Assembly: GCF_051401765.1 (NCBI RefSeq)
Contig: NW_027480463.1
Location: forward strand, 2,232,001 to 2,296,000
Direction: 5' to 3'
Source of the DNA: Calliopsis andreniformis
Lineage: Eukaryota > Arthropoda > Insecta > Hymenoptera > Andrenidae
DNA: 64,000 bases
Each line of letters starts with the position of its first letter. The first letter of the stretch is position 1. This document shows, piece by piece, positions 38,501 to 52,900 of this stretch. Below the pieces are notes generated by a model. That model worked only from the letters and a program-made list of their open reading frames with translations, had not been told where the DNA came from and ran no database searches. The translations under genes and the position numbers were made by a program.

Positions 38501-39970
38501 CTCAATCCTCAATCCTCAATCCTCAATCCTCAATCCTCAATCTTCAATCCTCAATACTCAATCTTCAATCCTCAATCCTCAATCCTCAATCCTCAATCCT
38601 CAATCTTCAATCCTCAATACTCAATCTTCAATCCTCGATCCTCAATCCTCAATCCTCAATCCTCAATCCTCAATCCTCAATCGTCAACCTTCAATCCTCA
38701 ATACTCAATCTTCAATACTCAATCCGCTGTCCTCAATACACAATCCTCATTCGTCAATCCTAAATCCTCAATCCTCAATTCTCAATCCTCAATCCTCAGT
38801 CCTCAGACCTCAATCATAAATATTCAACCCTCAGTCCTCGCCCTCAATCCACAACACTCAATCCTCAATCCTCAATCCTCAATCCTCAATCTTCAACCCT
38901 CAATCCTCAATCCTCAATCCTCAATCCTCAATCCTCAATCCTCAATCCTCAATCTTCAATCCTCAACACTCAATCTTCAATCCTCAATCCTCAATCCTCA
39001 ATCCTCAATCCTCAATATTCAATCCTCGATGCTCAATATTCAATCCTCAATGCTCAATACTCAATCCCAGATCCTCATTCTTCAATCCTCATTCTTCAAT
39101 CCTCAATACCCAATCCTCAATCTTCAATCCTCAATCCTCAATCCTCAGTTCGCAATCCTCAATCCTCAATCCTCAGACCTCAGGCATCAACACTCAACCC
39201 TCTGTCCTCGTTCTCAATCCTCAACCCTCAATCCTCAAGCCTCAACCTTCATTCATCAAAATTCAACCTTCAATCCTCAATCCTCAATCCTCAATCCTCA
39301 ATCCTCAATGGTCAATCCTCAATACCCGATCCTCAGTCTTCAATCCTCAACCCTCAATCCTCAATCCTCAATCGTCAATCCTCAATCCTCAATCCTCAGT
39401 CGTCAAACCTCAATCCTGAATCCTCAATCCTGAATCCTCAATCTTCAGCCCTCAGTCCTCAACAATCAGTGGTCCATCCTCAATCCTCAATAGAATATCA
39501 TGACTTCACAGTTTTCAATACTCAATACTCAACCTGCAATCTTCAAATCTCTATCCACAAACATCAATTCTCATCACTCAACCCTCAACACTCAGTCCCC
39601 AATCCTCAATATTCAAGCCTCAATCCTCAATCCTCAATCCACAATCCTCAACCTTCAATCCTCAATACTCAATCTTCTATCCTCAATCCCCAACCCTCAA
39701 TCCTCAATTCGCAATCCTCAATAGTCGATCTTCAATCCTCAATACTCAATATTCAATCCTCAATGCTCAGTCCTCAATCCTCAATCCTCATTCTTCAATC
39801 CTCAATGCCCAATCCTCAACCTTCAACCCTCAATCCTCAATCCTCAATTCTCAATCCTCAATCCTCAGTCCTCAGTCCTCAAACCTCAATCCTCAACCCA
39901 CAGCCCTCATCCTCAGTCCTCAATCCTCAATCCTCAATTCTCAGTCTTCAATCCTCAATACTCAATCTTC
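35558..39970 (+). repeat. Right domain, diverged entry segment
   Basis: Island cores are at 35743, 36358, 36952, 37580 (mutated to AGATTATCC), 38179 and 39493. Neighbouring units resemble one another only moderately; the best internal pair is 38.15-38.42 against 39.47-39.73 kb, at an offset of 1,314 bp. Parts resemble later units, for example 37.4-37.7 kb against 44.6-44.9 kb. I saw no near-perfect duplicate covering this stretch, unlike 40-64 kb, so it may be an older, less homogenised edge. Confidence 0.7.
37546..37685 (+). repeat. Decayed type I island
   Basis: The diagnostic TAGAATATCC reads TAGATTATCC here. Further changes are CTATCTAGAAACATAAATTC where other islands have CTATCCACAAACATCAATTC, and CAGTTATC where the leader is normally CAGTTGTC. 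The AGAAACATAAATTC variant is shared with islands 44801 and 53539, so part of the divergence predates those copies. Confidence 0.7.
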
Positions 39971-41164
39971 AATCCTCAATGCTCAGTCCTCAAATTCCAA
40001 TTCTGAATCCTCAATCCGGAACCCTCAATCTTCAGCCCTCAGTCTTCAACAATCGGTTGTCAATCCTCAATCCTCAATAGAATATACTGAATTCACAGTT
40101 TTCAATACTCAATACTCAATCTGCAATCTTCAAAACTCTATCCACAAACATCAATTCTCATCACTGAACCTTCAACACTCAGTCCTCAATGTTCAACCCT
40201 CAATCCTCAATTCTCAACCTTCAATCCTCAATACTGAACCTTGAATCCTCAATCCTCAATCCTCAGTCCTCAATCCTCAATCCTCACTCTTAATCTTCAA
40301 TCCTCAATCCTCAATCCTCAATCCTCAATCCTCAATCTTCAATCCTCAATACACAATCTTCAATCCTCAATCCTCAATCCTCAATCCTCAATCCTCAATC
40401 CTCAATCTTAACCTTCAACCCTCAGTACTCAATCTTCAATCCTCAATCCTCAATCTTCAATCCTCAATACTCAATCTTCAATCTTGAATCCTCAATACTC
40501 AATCTTCAATCTTGAATCCTCAATACTCAATCTTCAATCCTCAATCCGCTGTCCTCAATCCTCAATCCTCATTCGTCAATCCTCAATACTCAATCCTCAA
40601 TCTTCAATCCTCAATCCTCAATTCTCAATCTTCAATCCTCAATACTGAACCTTCAATCCTCAATCCTCCATCCTCAGTCCTCAATCCTCAATCCTGAATA
40701 TTAATCTTCAATCCTTAGTACTCAATCTTAATCTTCAATCCTCATTACTCAATCTTCAATTCTCAATCCTCAATCCTCAATCCTCAATCCTCAATCTTCA
40801 ATCCTCAATACTCAATCTTCAATCCTCTATCCTCAATCCTCAATCCTCAATCCTCAATCCTCAATCCTCAATCCTCGATCGTCAATCTTCAATCCTCAAT
40901 ACTCAATCTTCAATCCTCAATCCGCTGTCCTCAATCCTCAATCCTCATTCGTCAATCCTCAATACCCAATCCTCAATCTTCAATCCTCAATCCTCAATTC
41001 TCAACTCTCAATCCTCAATCCTCAGACCTCAGACATCAATATTCAACACTCAGTCCTCGTCCTCAATCCACAACTCTCAATCCTCAACCCTCAATGTTTA
41101 ATCATCAATATTCAATCTTCAATCCTCAATCCTCGATCCTCAATCCTCAATCCTCAATCCTCAA
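39971..41164 (+). repeat. A unit, copy 1 (part of the 8,745-bp period)
   Basis: Begins around CAATGCTCAGTCCTCAAATT (about 39,977) and recurs from about 48,716 at an offset of 8,745 bp. The island core is at 40080, of the TAGAATATAC class with TGAATTC following. A marker within is a doubled CAATCTTGAATCCTC near 40.48-40.52 kb. Register slips of TCTTAATCT type occur at about 40.29, 40.41, 40.70 and 40.73 kb. Confidence 0.85.
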
Positions 41165-44100
41165 TCTTCACTCCTCAAACGTCAATCCTCAATCCTCAAT
41201 GTTCAAACCTCAATACCCAATCCTCAGTCTTCAATCCTCAATCCTCCGTCCTCAATTCTCAATCCTCAATCCACAATCCTCAGACCTCAAACCTCAATCC
41301 TGAATCCTCAATCCTGAATCTTCAATCTTCAGCCCTCAGTCCTCAACAATCAGTGGTCCATCCTCAATCCTCAATAGAATATCATGATTTCACAGTTTTC
41401 AATACTCAATACTCAACCTGCAATCTTCAAATCTCTATCCACAAACATCAATTCTCGTCACTCAACCCTCAACACTCAGTCCCCAATTCTCAATATTCAA
41501 GCCTCAATCCTCAGTCCTCAATCCACAATCCTCAACCTTCACCCCTCAATACTCAATCTTCAATCCTCAATCCCCAACCCTCGATCCACAATTCGCAATC
41601 CTCAATAGTCGATCTTCAATCCTCAATACTCAATATTCAATCCTCAATCCTCAATCCTCAATCCTCAATCATCATTCTTCAATCCTCCACACCCTATCCT
41701 CAATCTTCAATCCTCAATCCTCAATCCTCAATACCCAATCCTCAATCTTCAATCCTCAATCCTCAATCCTCAATTCTCAATCCTCAATCCTCAGTCCTCA
41801 TACCTCAATCATAAATATTCAACCCTCAGTCCTCGTCCTCAATCCACAACCCTCAAGCTTCAGCCCTCAGTCCTCAACAATCAGTTGTCTATCCTCAATC
41901 CTCAATAGAATATCACCAATTTACAGTTTTCAATACTCAATACTCAATCTGCAATCTTCAAATCTCTATCCACAAACATCAATTCTCATCATTCAACCCT
42001 CAACACTCAGTCCCCAATCCTCAATATTCAATCCTCAATCCTCAATCCTCAATCCACAATCCTCAACCTTCAATCCTCAATACTCAATCTTCAATCCTCA
42101 ATCCTCAATACTCAATCCTCAATGCTCAATCCTCGATCGTCAATCTTCAATCCTCAATACTCAATCTTCAATCCTCAATCCTCAATCCCCAATCCTTAAC
42201 ACTCAGTACTCAATCTTCAATCCTCAATCCTCAATCGTCAATCCTCAATCCTCAATCTTCAATCCTCAATAGTCGATCTTCAATCCTCAATACTCAATCC
42301 TCAATCCTCAATCCTCAATCCTCTATCCTCAATCGTCAATCTTAAATCCACAATCCTCAATTCGCAATCCTCAATCCTCAATCCTCAGACCTCAAACATA
42401 AATATTCAACCCTCAGTCCTCGTCCTCAATCCACAACCCTCAATCCTCAATCCTCAATCCTCAATCCTCAATCTTCAATCCTCAATCCTCAATACTCAAT
42501 CCTCGATCCTCAATCCTCAATCCTCAATCTTCAATCCTCAATACTCAATCCTCAATCCTCAATCTTAATCTTCAATCCTCAGTACTCAGTCTTCAATCCT
42601 CAATCCTCAATCCTCAATCCTCAATCCTCAATCTTCAATCCTCAATACTCAATCTTCAATCCTCAATCCTCAATCCTGAATCCTCAATCCTCAATCCTCA
42701 GTCCTCAATCGTCAATCTTCAATCCTCAATACTCAATCTTCAATCCTCAATCCTCTGTCCTCAATCCTCAATCCTCATTCTTCTATCCTCAATACCCAAT
42801 CCTCAATCTTAAATCCTCAATCCTCAATTCGCAATCCTCAATCCTCAATCCTCAGGCCTCAAGTATCAATACTCAACCCTCAGTCCTCGTCCTCAATCCA
42901 CGACCTTCAATCCTCAATCCTCAATCTTCATTCATCAATATTCAACCTTCAATCCTCAATCCTCAATCCTCGATCCTCTATCCTCAATCCTCAATGGTCA
43001 ATCCTCAATACCCGATCCTCAGTCTTCAATCCTCAACCCTCAATCCTCAATCCTCAATCGTCAATCCTCAATCCTCAATCCTCAGTCGTCAAACCTCAGT
43101 CCTGAATCCTCAAACCTGAATCCTCAAACTTCAGCCCTCAGTCCTCAACAATCAGTGGTCAATCCTCAATCCTCAATAGAATATCATGAATTCACAGTTT
43201 TCAATACTCAATACTCAACCTGCAATCTTCAAATCTCTATCCACAAACATCAATTCTCATCACTCAACCCTCAACACTCAGTCCCCAATCCTCAATATTC
43301 AAGCCTCAATCCTCAATCCTCAATCCACAATCCTCAACCTTCAATCCTCAATACTCAATCTTCAATCCTCAATCCTCAATCCTCAATCCTCAGTTCGCAA
43401 TCCTCAATAGTCAATCTTCAATCCTCAATACTCAATATTCAATCCTCAATCCTCAATCCTCAATCCTCAATCCTCATTCTTCGATCCTCAATACCCAATC
43501 CTCAATCTTCAATCCTCAATCCTAAATCCTCAATTCTCAATCCTCAATCCTCTGTCCTTAGTCCTCAAACCTCAATCCTCAACCCTCAGCCCTCATCCTC
43601 AATCCTCAATCCTCAATCCTCAATCCTCAATTCTCAATCCTCAATCCTCAGTTCGCAATCCTCAATAGTCAATCTTCAATCCTCAATACTCAATATTCAA
43701 TCCTCAATCCTCAATCCTCAATCCTCAATCCTCATTCTTCGATCCTCAATACCCAATCCTCAATCATCGATCCTCAATACCCAATCCTCAATCTTCAATC
43801 CTCAATCCTCAATCCTCAATTCTCAATCCTCAATCCTCTGTCCTTAGTCCTCAAACCTCAATCCTCAACCCTCAGCCCTCATCCTCAATCCTCAATCCTC
43901 AATCCTCAATTCTCAATCTTCAATCCTCAATACTCAATCTTCAATCCTCAATGCTCAGTCCTCAAATATCAATTCTGAATCCACAATCCGGAACCCTCAA
44001 TCTTCAGCCCTCAGTCCTCAACAATCAGTTGTCAATCCTCAATCCTCAAATAGAATATCCTCAATTCACAGTTTTCAATACTCAATACCCAATCTGCAAT

Positions 44101-45460
44101 CTTCAAATCTCTATCCACAATCATCAATTCTCATCACTCAACCCTCAACACTCAGTCCTCAATGTTCAATCCTCAATACCCAACCATTAATCCTCAATCC
44201 TCAATCCTCAGTCTTCAATCCTCAGTCCCCAATCCTCAATCTTCAATCGTCAATCCTCAATCCTCAATCCTCAATCCTCAATCCTCAATCTTCGATCCTC
44301 AATACTCAATCTTCAATCCTCAAACCTCAATCCTCAATCCTCAATCTTCACTCCTCAATCCTCAATCCTCAATCCTCAATCCTCAATGCTCATTCTTCAA
44401 TCCTCAATACCCAAGCCTCAATCTTCAATCCTCAATCCTCAATCCTCAATTCTCAATCCATAATCTTCAATCCTCAGACCACAGACATCAATACTCAACC
44501 CTCAGTCCTCGTTCTCAGTCCACAACCCTCAATCCTCAATCCTCAATCTTCATTCATCAATATTCAACCTTCAATCCTCAATCCTCAATCCTGAATCATC
44601 AATCCTCAATCCTCAATGTTCAATCCTCAACAGCCAATCCTCAATGTTCAATCCTCAGTCCTCAATCCTCAATTCTCAATCCTCAATCCTCATTCCTCAG
44701 TCCTCTATCCTCAAACCTCAATCCTGAATCCTCAATCCTGAATCCTCAAGCTTCAGCCCTCAGTCCTCAACAATCAGTTGTCAATCCTCAATCCCCAATA
44801 GAATATCCTCAATTCACAGTTTTCAATACTCAATACTCAATCCGCAATCTTCAAATCTCTATCCAGAAACATAAATTCTCATCACTCAACCCTCAACACT
44901 CAGTATTCAATGTTCAATCCTCATCCTCAATTCTGAATCTTCAATCCTCAATACTGAATCTTCAATTCGCAATCCTCAATCCCCAATCCTGAATCCTCAA
45001 TGCTCAATCCTCAATGCTCAATCCTCGATCGTCAATCTTCAATCCTCAATACTCAATCTTCAATCCTCAATCCTCAATCCTCAATCCTCAATCCTCATTC
45101 TTCAACCCTCAATACCCAATCCTCAATCTTCAACCCTCAATCCTCAATCCTCAATTCTCAAACCTCAATCCTCAGACCTCAGTCCTCAAACCTCAATCCT
45201 CAACCCTCAGCCCTCATCCTGAATCCTCAATCCTCAATCCTCAATTCTCAGTCCTCAATCCTCTGTCCTTAGTCCTCAAACATTAATCCTCAACCCTCAG
45301 CCAACATCCTCAATCCTCAATCCTCAATCCTCAATCCTCAAAGTTCAATCCTCAACAGCCAATCGTCAATCTTCAATCCTCAATCCTCAATCCTCAATTC
45401 TCAATCCTCAATCCTCAATCCTCAGTCCTCTCTCCTCAAACCTCAATCCTGAATCCTCAA
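41165..45460 (+). repeat. B unit (4,296 bp), copy 1
   Basis: Starts at TCTTCACTCCTCAAACGTC and ends where that string recurs at 45,461. Islands lie at +212, +743, +2014, +2888 and +3636 (41377, 41908, 43179, 44053, 44801). The fourth has one extra base (TCAAATAG). An internal passage starting CAGTTCGC is doubled at 43,391 and 43,649, 258 bp apart. The 153-codon frame at 41353-41814 is translated identically at 45649 and 50098, showing how close the copies are. Confidence 0.9.
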
Positions 45461-48400
45461 TCTTCACTCCTCAAACGTCAATCCTCAATCCTCAATGTTC
45501 AAACCTCAATACCCAATCCTCAGTCTTCAATCCTCAATCCTCCGTCCTCAATTCTCAATCCTCAATCCACAATCCTCAGACCTCAAACCTCAATCCTGAA
45601 TCCTCAATCCTGAATCTTCAATCTTCAGCCCTCAGTCCTCAACAATCAGTGGTCCATCCTCAATCCTCAATAGAATATCATGATTTCACAGTTTTCAATA
45701 CTCAATACTCAACCTGCAATCTTCAAATCTCTATCCACAAACATCAATTCTCGTCACTCAACCCTCAACACTCAGTCCCCAATTCTCAATATTCAAGCCT
45801 CAATCCTCAGTCCTCAATCCACAATCCTCAACCTTCACCCCTCAATACTCAATCTTCAATCCTCAATCCCCAACCCTCGATCCACAATTCGCAATCCTCA
45901 ATAGTCGATCTTCAATCCTCAATACTCAATATTCAATCCTCAATCCTCAATCCTCAATCCTCAATCATCATTCTTCAATCCTCCACACCCTATCCTCAAT
46001 CTTCAATCCTCAATCCTCAATCCTCAATACCCAATCCTCAATCTTCAATCCTCAATCCTCAATCCTCAATTCTCAATCCTCAATCCTCAGTCCTCATACC
46101 TCAATCATAAATATTCAACCCTCAGTCCTCGTCCTCAATCCACAACCCTCAAGCTTCAGCCCTCAGTCCTCAACAATCAGTTGTCTATCCTCAATCCTCA
46201 ATAGAATATCACCAATTTACAGTTTTCAATACTCAATACTCAATCTGCAATCTTCAAATCTCTATCCGCAAACATCAATTCTCATCATTCAACCCTCAAC
46301 ACTCAGTCCCCAATCCTCAATATTCAATCCTCAATCCTCAATCCTCAATCCACAATCCTCAACCTTCAATCCTCAATACTCAATCTTCAATCCTCAATCC
46401 TCAATACTCAATCCTCAATGCTCAATCCTCGATCGTCAATCTTCAATCCTCAATACTCAATCTTCAATCCTCAATCCTCAATCCCCAATCCTTAACACTC
46501 AGTACTCAATCTTCAATCCTCAATCCTCAATCGTCAATCCTCAATCCTCAATCTTCAATCCTCAATAGTCGATCTTCAATCCTCAATACTCAATCCTCAA
46601 TCCTCAATCCTCAATCCTCTATCCTCAATCGTCAATCTTAAATCCACAATCCTCAATTCGCAATCCTCAATCCTCAATCCTCAGACCTCAAACATAAATA
46701 TTCAACCCTCAGTCCTCGTCCTCAATCCACAACCCTCAATCCTCAATCCTCAATCCTCAATCCTCAATCTTCAATCCTCAATCCTCAATACTCAATCCTC
46801 GATCCTCAATCCTCAATCCTCAATCTTCAATCCTCAATACTCAATCCTCAATCCTCAATCTTAATCTTCAATCCTCAGTACTCAGTCTTCAATCCTCAAT
46901 CCTCAATCCTCAATCCTCAATCCTCAATCTTCAATCCTCAATACTCAATCTTCAATCCTCAATCCTCAATCCTGAATCCTCAATCCTCAATCCTCAGTCC
47001 TCAATCGTCAATCTTCAATCCTCAATACTCAATCTTCAATCCTCAATCCTCTGTCCTCAATCCTCAATCCTCATTCTTCTATCCTCAATACCCAATCCTC
47101 AATCTTAAATCCTCAATCCTCAATTCGCAATCCTCAATCCTCAATCCTCAGGCCTCAAGTATCAATACTCAACCCTCAGTCCTCGTCCTCAATCCACGAC
47201 CTTCAATCCTCAATCCTCAATCTTCATTCATCAATATTCAACCTTCAATCCTCAATCCTCAATCCTCAATCCTCTATCCTCAATCCTCAATGGTCAATCC
47301 TCAATACCCGATCCTCAGTCTTCAATCCTCAACCCTCAATCCTCAATCCTCAATCGTCAATCCTCAATCCTCAATCCTCAGTCGTCAAACCTCAGTCCTG
47401 AATCCTCAAACCTGAATCCTCAAACTTCAGCCCTCAGTCCTCAACAATCAGTGGTCAATCCTCAATCCTCAATAGAATATCATGAATTCACAGTTTTCAA
47501 TACTCAATACTCAACCTGCAATCTTCAAATCTCTATCCACAAACATCAATTCTCATCACTCAACCCTCAACACTCAGTCCCCAATCCTCAATATTCAAGC
47601 CTCAATCCTCAATCCTCAATCCACAATCCTCAACCTTCAATCCTCAATACTCAATCTTCAATCCTCAATCCTCAATCCTCAATCCTCAGTTCGCAATCCT
47701 CAATAGTCAATCTTCAATCCTCAATACTCAATATTCAATCCTCAATCCTCAATCCTCAATCCTCAATCCTCATTCTTCGATCCTCAATACCCAATCCTCA
47801 ATCTTCAATCCTCAATCCTAAATCCTCAATTCTCAATCCTCAATCCTCTGTCCTTAGTCCTCAAACCTCAATCCTCAACCCTCAGCCCTCATCCTCAATC
47901 CTCAATCCTCAATCCTCAATTCTCAATCCTCAATCCTCAGTTCGCAATCCTCAATAGTCAATCTTCAATCCTCAATACTCAATATTCAATCCTCAATCCT
48001 CAATCCTCAATCCTCAATCCTCATTCTTCGATCCTCAATACCCAATCCTCAATCTTCGATCCTCAATACCCAATCCTCAATCTTCAATCCTCAATCCTCA
48101 ATCCTCAATTCTCAATCCTCAATCCTCTGTCCTTAGTCCTCAAACCTCAATCCTCAACCCTCAGCCCTCATCCTCAATCCTCAATCCTCAATCCTCAATT
48201 CTCAATCTTCAATCCTCAATACTCAATCTTCAATCCTCAATGCTCAGTCCTCAAATATCAATTCTGAATCCACAATCCGGAACCCTCAATCTTCAGCCCT
48301 CAGTCCTCAACAATCAGTTGTCAATCCTCAATCCTCAAATAGAATATCCTCAATTCACAGTTTTCAATACTCAATACCCAATCTGCAATCTTCAAATCTC

Positions 48401-48715
48401 TATCCACAATCATCAATTCTCATCACTCAACCCTCAACACTCAGTCCTCAATGTTCAATCCTCAATACCCAACCATTAATCCTCAATCCTCAATCCTCAG
48501 TCTTCAATCCTCAGTCCCCAATCCTCAATCTTCAATCGTCAATCCTCAATCCTCAATCCTCAATCCTCAATCCTCAATCTTCGACCCTCAATACTCAATC
48601 TTCAATCCTCAAACCTCAATCCTCAATCCTCAATCTTCAATCCTCAATCCTCAATCCTCAATCCTCAATCCTCAATGCTCATTCTTCAATCCTCAATACC
48701 CAAGCCTCAATCTTC
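45461..48715 (+). repeat. B unit, copy 2, truncated
   Basis: Tandem to copy 1 at an offset of 4,296 bp, slipping to 4,289 bp after about 48 kb. Island cores are at 45673, 46204, 47475 and 48342. The fifth island is missing because the copy stops near 48,716, where it joins a new A unit (AAGCCTCAATCTTCAATCC into CAATGCTCAG). The internal CAGTTCGC doubling is at 47,687 and 47,938, 251 bp apart, one heptamer shorter than in copy 1. Confidence 0.88.
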
Positions 48716-49909
48716 AATCCTCAATGCTCAGTCCTCAAATTCCAATTCTGAATCCTCAATCCGGAACCCTCAATCTTCAGCCCTCAGTCTTCAACAATCG
48801 GTTGTCAATCCTCAATCCTCAATAGAATATACTGAATTCACAGTTTTCAATACTCAATACTCAATCTGCAATCTTCAAATCTCTATCCACAAACATCAAT
48901 TCTCATCACTGAGCCTTCAACACTCAGTCCTCAATGTTCAACCCTCAATCCTCAATTCTCAACCTTCAATCCTCAATACTGAACCTTGAATCCTCAATCC
49001 TCAATCCTCAGTCCTCAATCCTCAATCCTCACTCTTAATCTTCAATCCTCAATCCTCAATCCTCAATCCTCAATCCTCAATCTTCAATCCTCAATACACA
49101 ATCTTCAATCCTCAATCCTCAATCCTCAATCCTCAATCCTCAATCCTCAATCTTAACCTTCAACCCTCAGTACTCAATCTTCAATCCTCAATCCTCAATC
49201 TTCAATCCTCAATACTCAATCTTCAATCTTGAATCCTCAATACTCAATCTTCAATCTTGAATCCTCAATACTCAATCTTCAATCCTCAATCCGCTGTCCT
49301 CAATCCTCAATCCTCATTCGTCAATCCTCAATACTCAATCCTCAATCTTCAATCCTCAATCCTCAATTCTCAATCTTCAATCCTCAATACTGAACCTTCA
49401 ATCCTCAATCCTCCATCCTCAGTCCTCAATCCTCAATCCTGAATATTAATCTTCAATCCTTAGTACTCAATCTTAATCTTCAATCCTCATTACTCAATCT
49501 TCAATTCTCAATCCTCAATCCTCAATCCTCAATCCTCAATCTTCAATCCTCAATACTCAATCTTCAATCCTCTATCCTCAATCCTCAATCCTCAATCCTC
49601 AATCCTCAATCCTCAATCCTCGATCGTCAATCTTCAATCCTCAATACTCAATCTTCAATCCTCAATCCGCTGTCCTCAATCCTCAATCCTCATTCGTCAA
49701 TCCTCAATACCCAATCCTCAATCTTCAATCCTCAATCCTCAATTCTCAACTCTCAATCCTCAATCCTCAGACCTCAGACATCAATATTCAACACTCAGTC
49801 CTCGTCCTCAATCCACAACTCTCAATCCTCAACCCTCAATGTTTAATCATCAATATTCAATCTTCAATCCTCAATCCTCGATCCTCAATCCTCAATCCTC
49901 AATCCTCAA
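48716..49909 (+). repeat. A unit, copy 2
   Basis: Copy of 39,971-41,164 at an offset of 8,745 bp; island core at 48825. The 61- and 69-codon repeat frames at 40512 and 41094 recur unchanged in translation at 49257 and 49839. A small difference is visible in the island: AAATCTC near 48,876 where copy 1 has AAAACTC near 40,131, and CTGAGCC near 48,908 against CTGAACC. Confidence 0.88.
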
Positions 49910-52900
49910 TCTTCACTCCTCAAACGTCAATCCTCAATCCTCAATGTTCAAACCTCAATACCCAATCCTCAGTCTTCAATCCTCAATCCTCCGTCCTCAA
50001 TTCTCAATCCTCAATCCACAATCCTCAGACCTCAAACCTCAATCCTGAATCCTCAATCCTGAATCTTCAATCTTCAGCCCTCAGTCCTCAACAATCAGTG
50101 GTCCATCCTCAATCCTCAATAGAATATCATGATTTCACAGTTTTCAATACTCAATACTCAACCTGCAATCTTCAAATCTCTATCCACAAACATCAATTCT
50201 CGTCACTCAACCCTCAACACTCAGTCCCCAATTCTCAATATTCAAGCCTCAATCCTCAGTCCTCAATCCACAATCCTCAACCTTCACCCCTCAATACTCA
50301 ATCTTCAATCCTCAATCCCCAACCCTCGATCCACAATTCGCAATCCTCAATAGTCGATCTTCAATCCTCAATACTCAATATTCAATCCTCAATCCTCAAT
50401 CCTCAATCCTCAATCATCATTCTTCAATCCTCCACACCCTATCCTCAATCTTCAATCCTCAATCCTCAATCCTCAATACCCAATCCTCAATCTTCAATCC
50501 TCAATCCTCAATCCTCAATTCTCAATCCTCAATCCTCAGTCCTCATACCTCAATCATAAATATTCAACCCTCAGTCCTCGTCCTCAATCCACAACCCTCA
50601 AGCTTCAGCCCTCAGTCCTCAACAATCAGTTGTCTATCCTCAATCCTCAATAGAATATCACCAATTTACAGTTTTCAATACTCAATACTCAATCTGCAAT
50701 CTTCAAATCTCTATCCACAAACATCAATTCTCATCATTCAACCCTCAACACTCAGTCCCCAATCCTCAATATTCAATCCTCAATCCTCAATCCTCAATCC
50801 ACAATCCTCAACCTTCAATCCTCAATACTCAATCTTCAATCCTCAATCCTCAATACTCAATCCTCAATGCTCAATCCTCGATCGTCAATCTTCAATCCTC
50901 AATACTCAATCTTCAATCCTCAATCCTCAATCCCCAATCCTTAACACTCAGTACTCAATCTTCAATCCTCAATCCTCAATCGTCAATCCTCAATCCTCAA
51001 TCTTCAATCCTCAATAGTCGATCTTCAATCCTCAATACTCAATCCTCAATCCTCAATCCTCAATCCTCTATCCTCAATCGTCAATCTTAAATCCACAATC
51101 CTCAATTCGCAATCCTCAATCCTCAATCCTCAGACCTCAAACATAAATATTCAACCCTCAGTCCTCGTCCTCAATCCACAACCCTCAATCCTCAATCCTC
51201 AATCCTCAATCCTCAATCTTCAATCCTCAATCCTCAATACTCAATCCTCGATCCTCAATCCTCAATCCTCAATCTTCAATCCTCAATACTCAATCCTCAA
51301 TCCTCAATCTTAATCTTCAATCCTCAGTACTCAGTCTTCAATCCTCAATCCTCAATCCTCAATCCTCAATCCTCAATCTTCAATCCTCAATACTCAATCT
51401 TCAATCCTCAATCCTCAATCCTGAATCCTCAATCCTCAATCCTCAGTCCTCAATCGTCAATCTTCAATCCTCAATACTCAATCTTCAATCCTCAATCCTC
51501 TGTCCTCAATCCTCAATCCTCATTCTTCTATCCTCAATACCCAATCCTCAATCTTAAATCCTCAATCCTCAATTCGCAATCCTCAATCCTCAATCCTCAG
51601 GCCTCAAGTATCAATACTCAACCCTCAGTCCTCGTCCTCAATCCACGACCTTCAATCCTCAATCCTCAATCTTCATTCATCAATATTCAACCTTCAATCC
51701 TCAATCCTCAATCCTCAATCCTCTATCCTCAATCCTCAATGGTCAATCCTCAATACCCGATCCTCAGTCTTCAATCCTCAACCCTCAATCCTCAATCCTC
51801 AATCGTCAATCCTCAATCCTCAATCCTCAGTCGTCAAACCTCAGTCCTGAATCCTCAAACCTGAATCCTCAAACTTCAGCCCTCAGTCCTCAACAATCAG
51901 TGGTCAATCCTCAATCCTCAATAGAATATCATGAATTCACAGTTTTCAATACTCAATACTCAACCTGCAATCTTCAAATCTCTATCCACAAACATCAATT
52001 CTCATCACTCAACCCTCAACACTCAGTCCCCAATCCTCAATATTCAAGCCTCAATCCTCAATCCTCAATCCACAATCCTCAACCTTCAATCCTCAATACT
52101 CAATCTTCAATCCTCAATCCTCAATCCTCAATCCTCAGTTCGCAATCCTCAATAGTCAATCTTCAATCCTCAATACTCAATATTCAATCCTCAATCCTCA
52201 ATCCTCAATCCTCAATCCTCATTCTTCGATCCTCAATACCCAATCCTCAATCTTCAATCCTCAATCCTAAATCCTCAATTCTCAATCCTCAATCCTCTGT
52301 CCTTAGTCCTCAAACCTCAATCCTCAACCCTCAGCCCTCATCCTCAATCCTCAATCCTCAATCCTCAATTCTCAATCCTCAATCCTCAGTTCGCAATCCT
52401 CAATAGTCAATCTTCAATCCTCAATACTCAATATTCAATCCTCAATCCTCAATCCTCAATCCTCAATCCTCATTCTTCGATCCTCAATACCCAATCCTCA
52501 ATCTTCGATCCTCAATACCCAATCCTCAATCTTCAATCCTCAATCCTCAATCCTCAATTCTCAATCCTCAATCCTCTGTCCTTAGTCCTCAAACCTCAAT
52601 CCTCAACCCTCAGCCCTCATCCTCAATCCTCAATCCTCAATCCTCAATTCTCAATCTTCAATCCTCAATACTCAATCTTCAATCCTCAATGCTCAGTCCT
52701 CAAATATCAATTCTGAATCCACAATCCGGAACCCTCAATCTTCAGCCCTCAGTCCTCAACAATCAGTTGTCAATCCTCAATCCTCAAATAGAATATCCTC
52801 AATTCACAGTTTTCAATACTCAATACCCAATCTGCAATCTTCAAATCTCTATCCACAATCATCAATTCTCATCACTCAACCCTCAACACTCAGTCCTCAA

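Noticed and set aside
38155..38763. Frames starting in islands (MVHPQSS/MVNPQSS and MSILNPQ types, e.g. 39469-40080, 41353-41814, 43155-43847) as conserved genes
   Set aside because: Conservation follows the DNA island, not a reading frame: the shifted frame in the same island is equally open and equally conserved, and the frames simply run on into plain heptamers.
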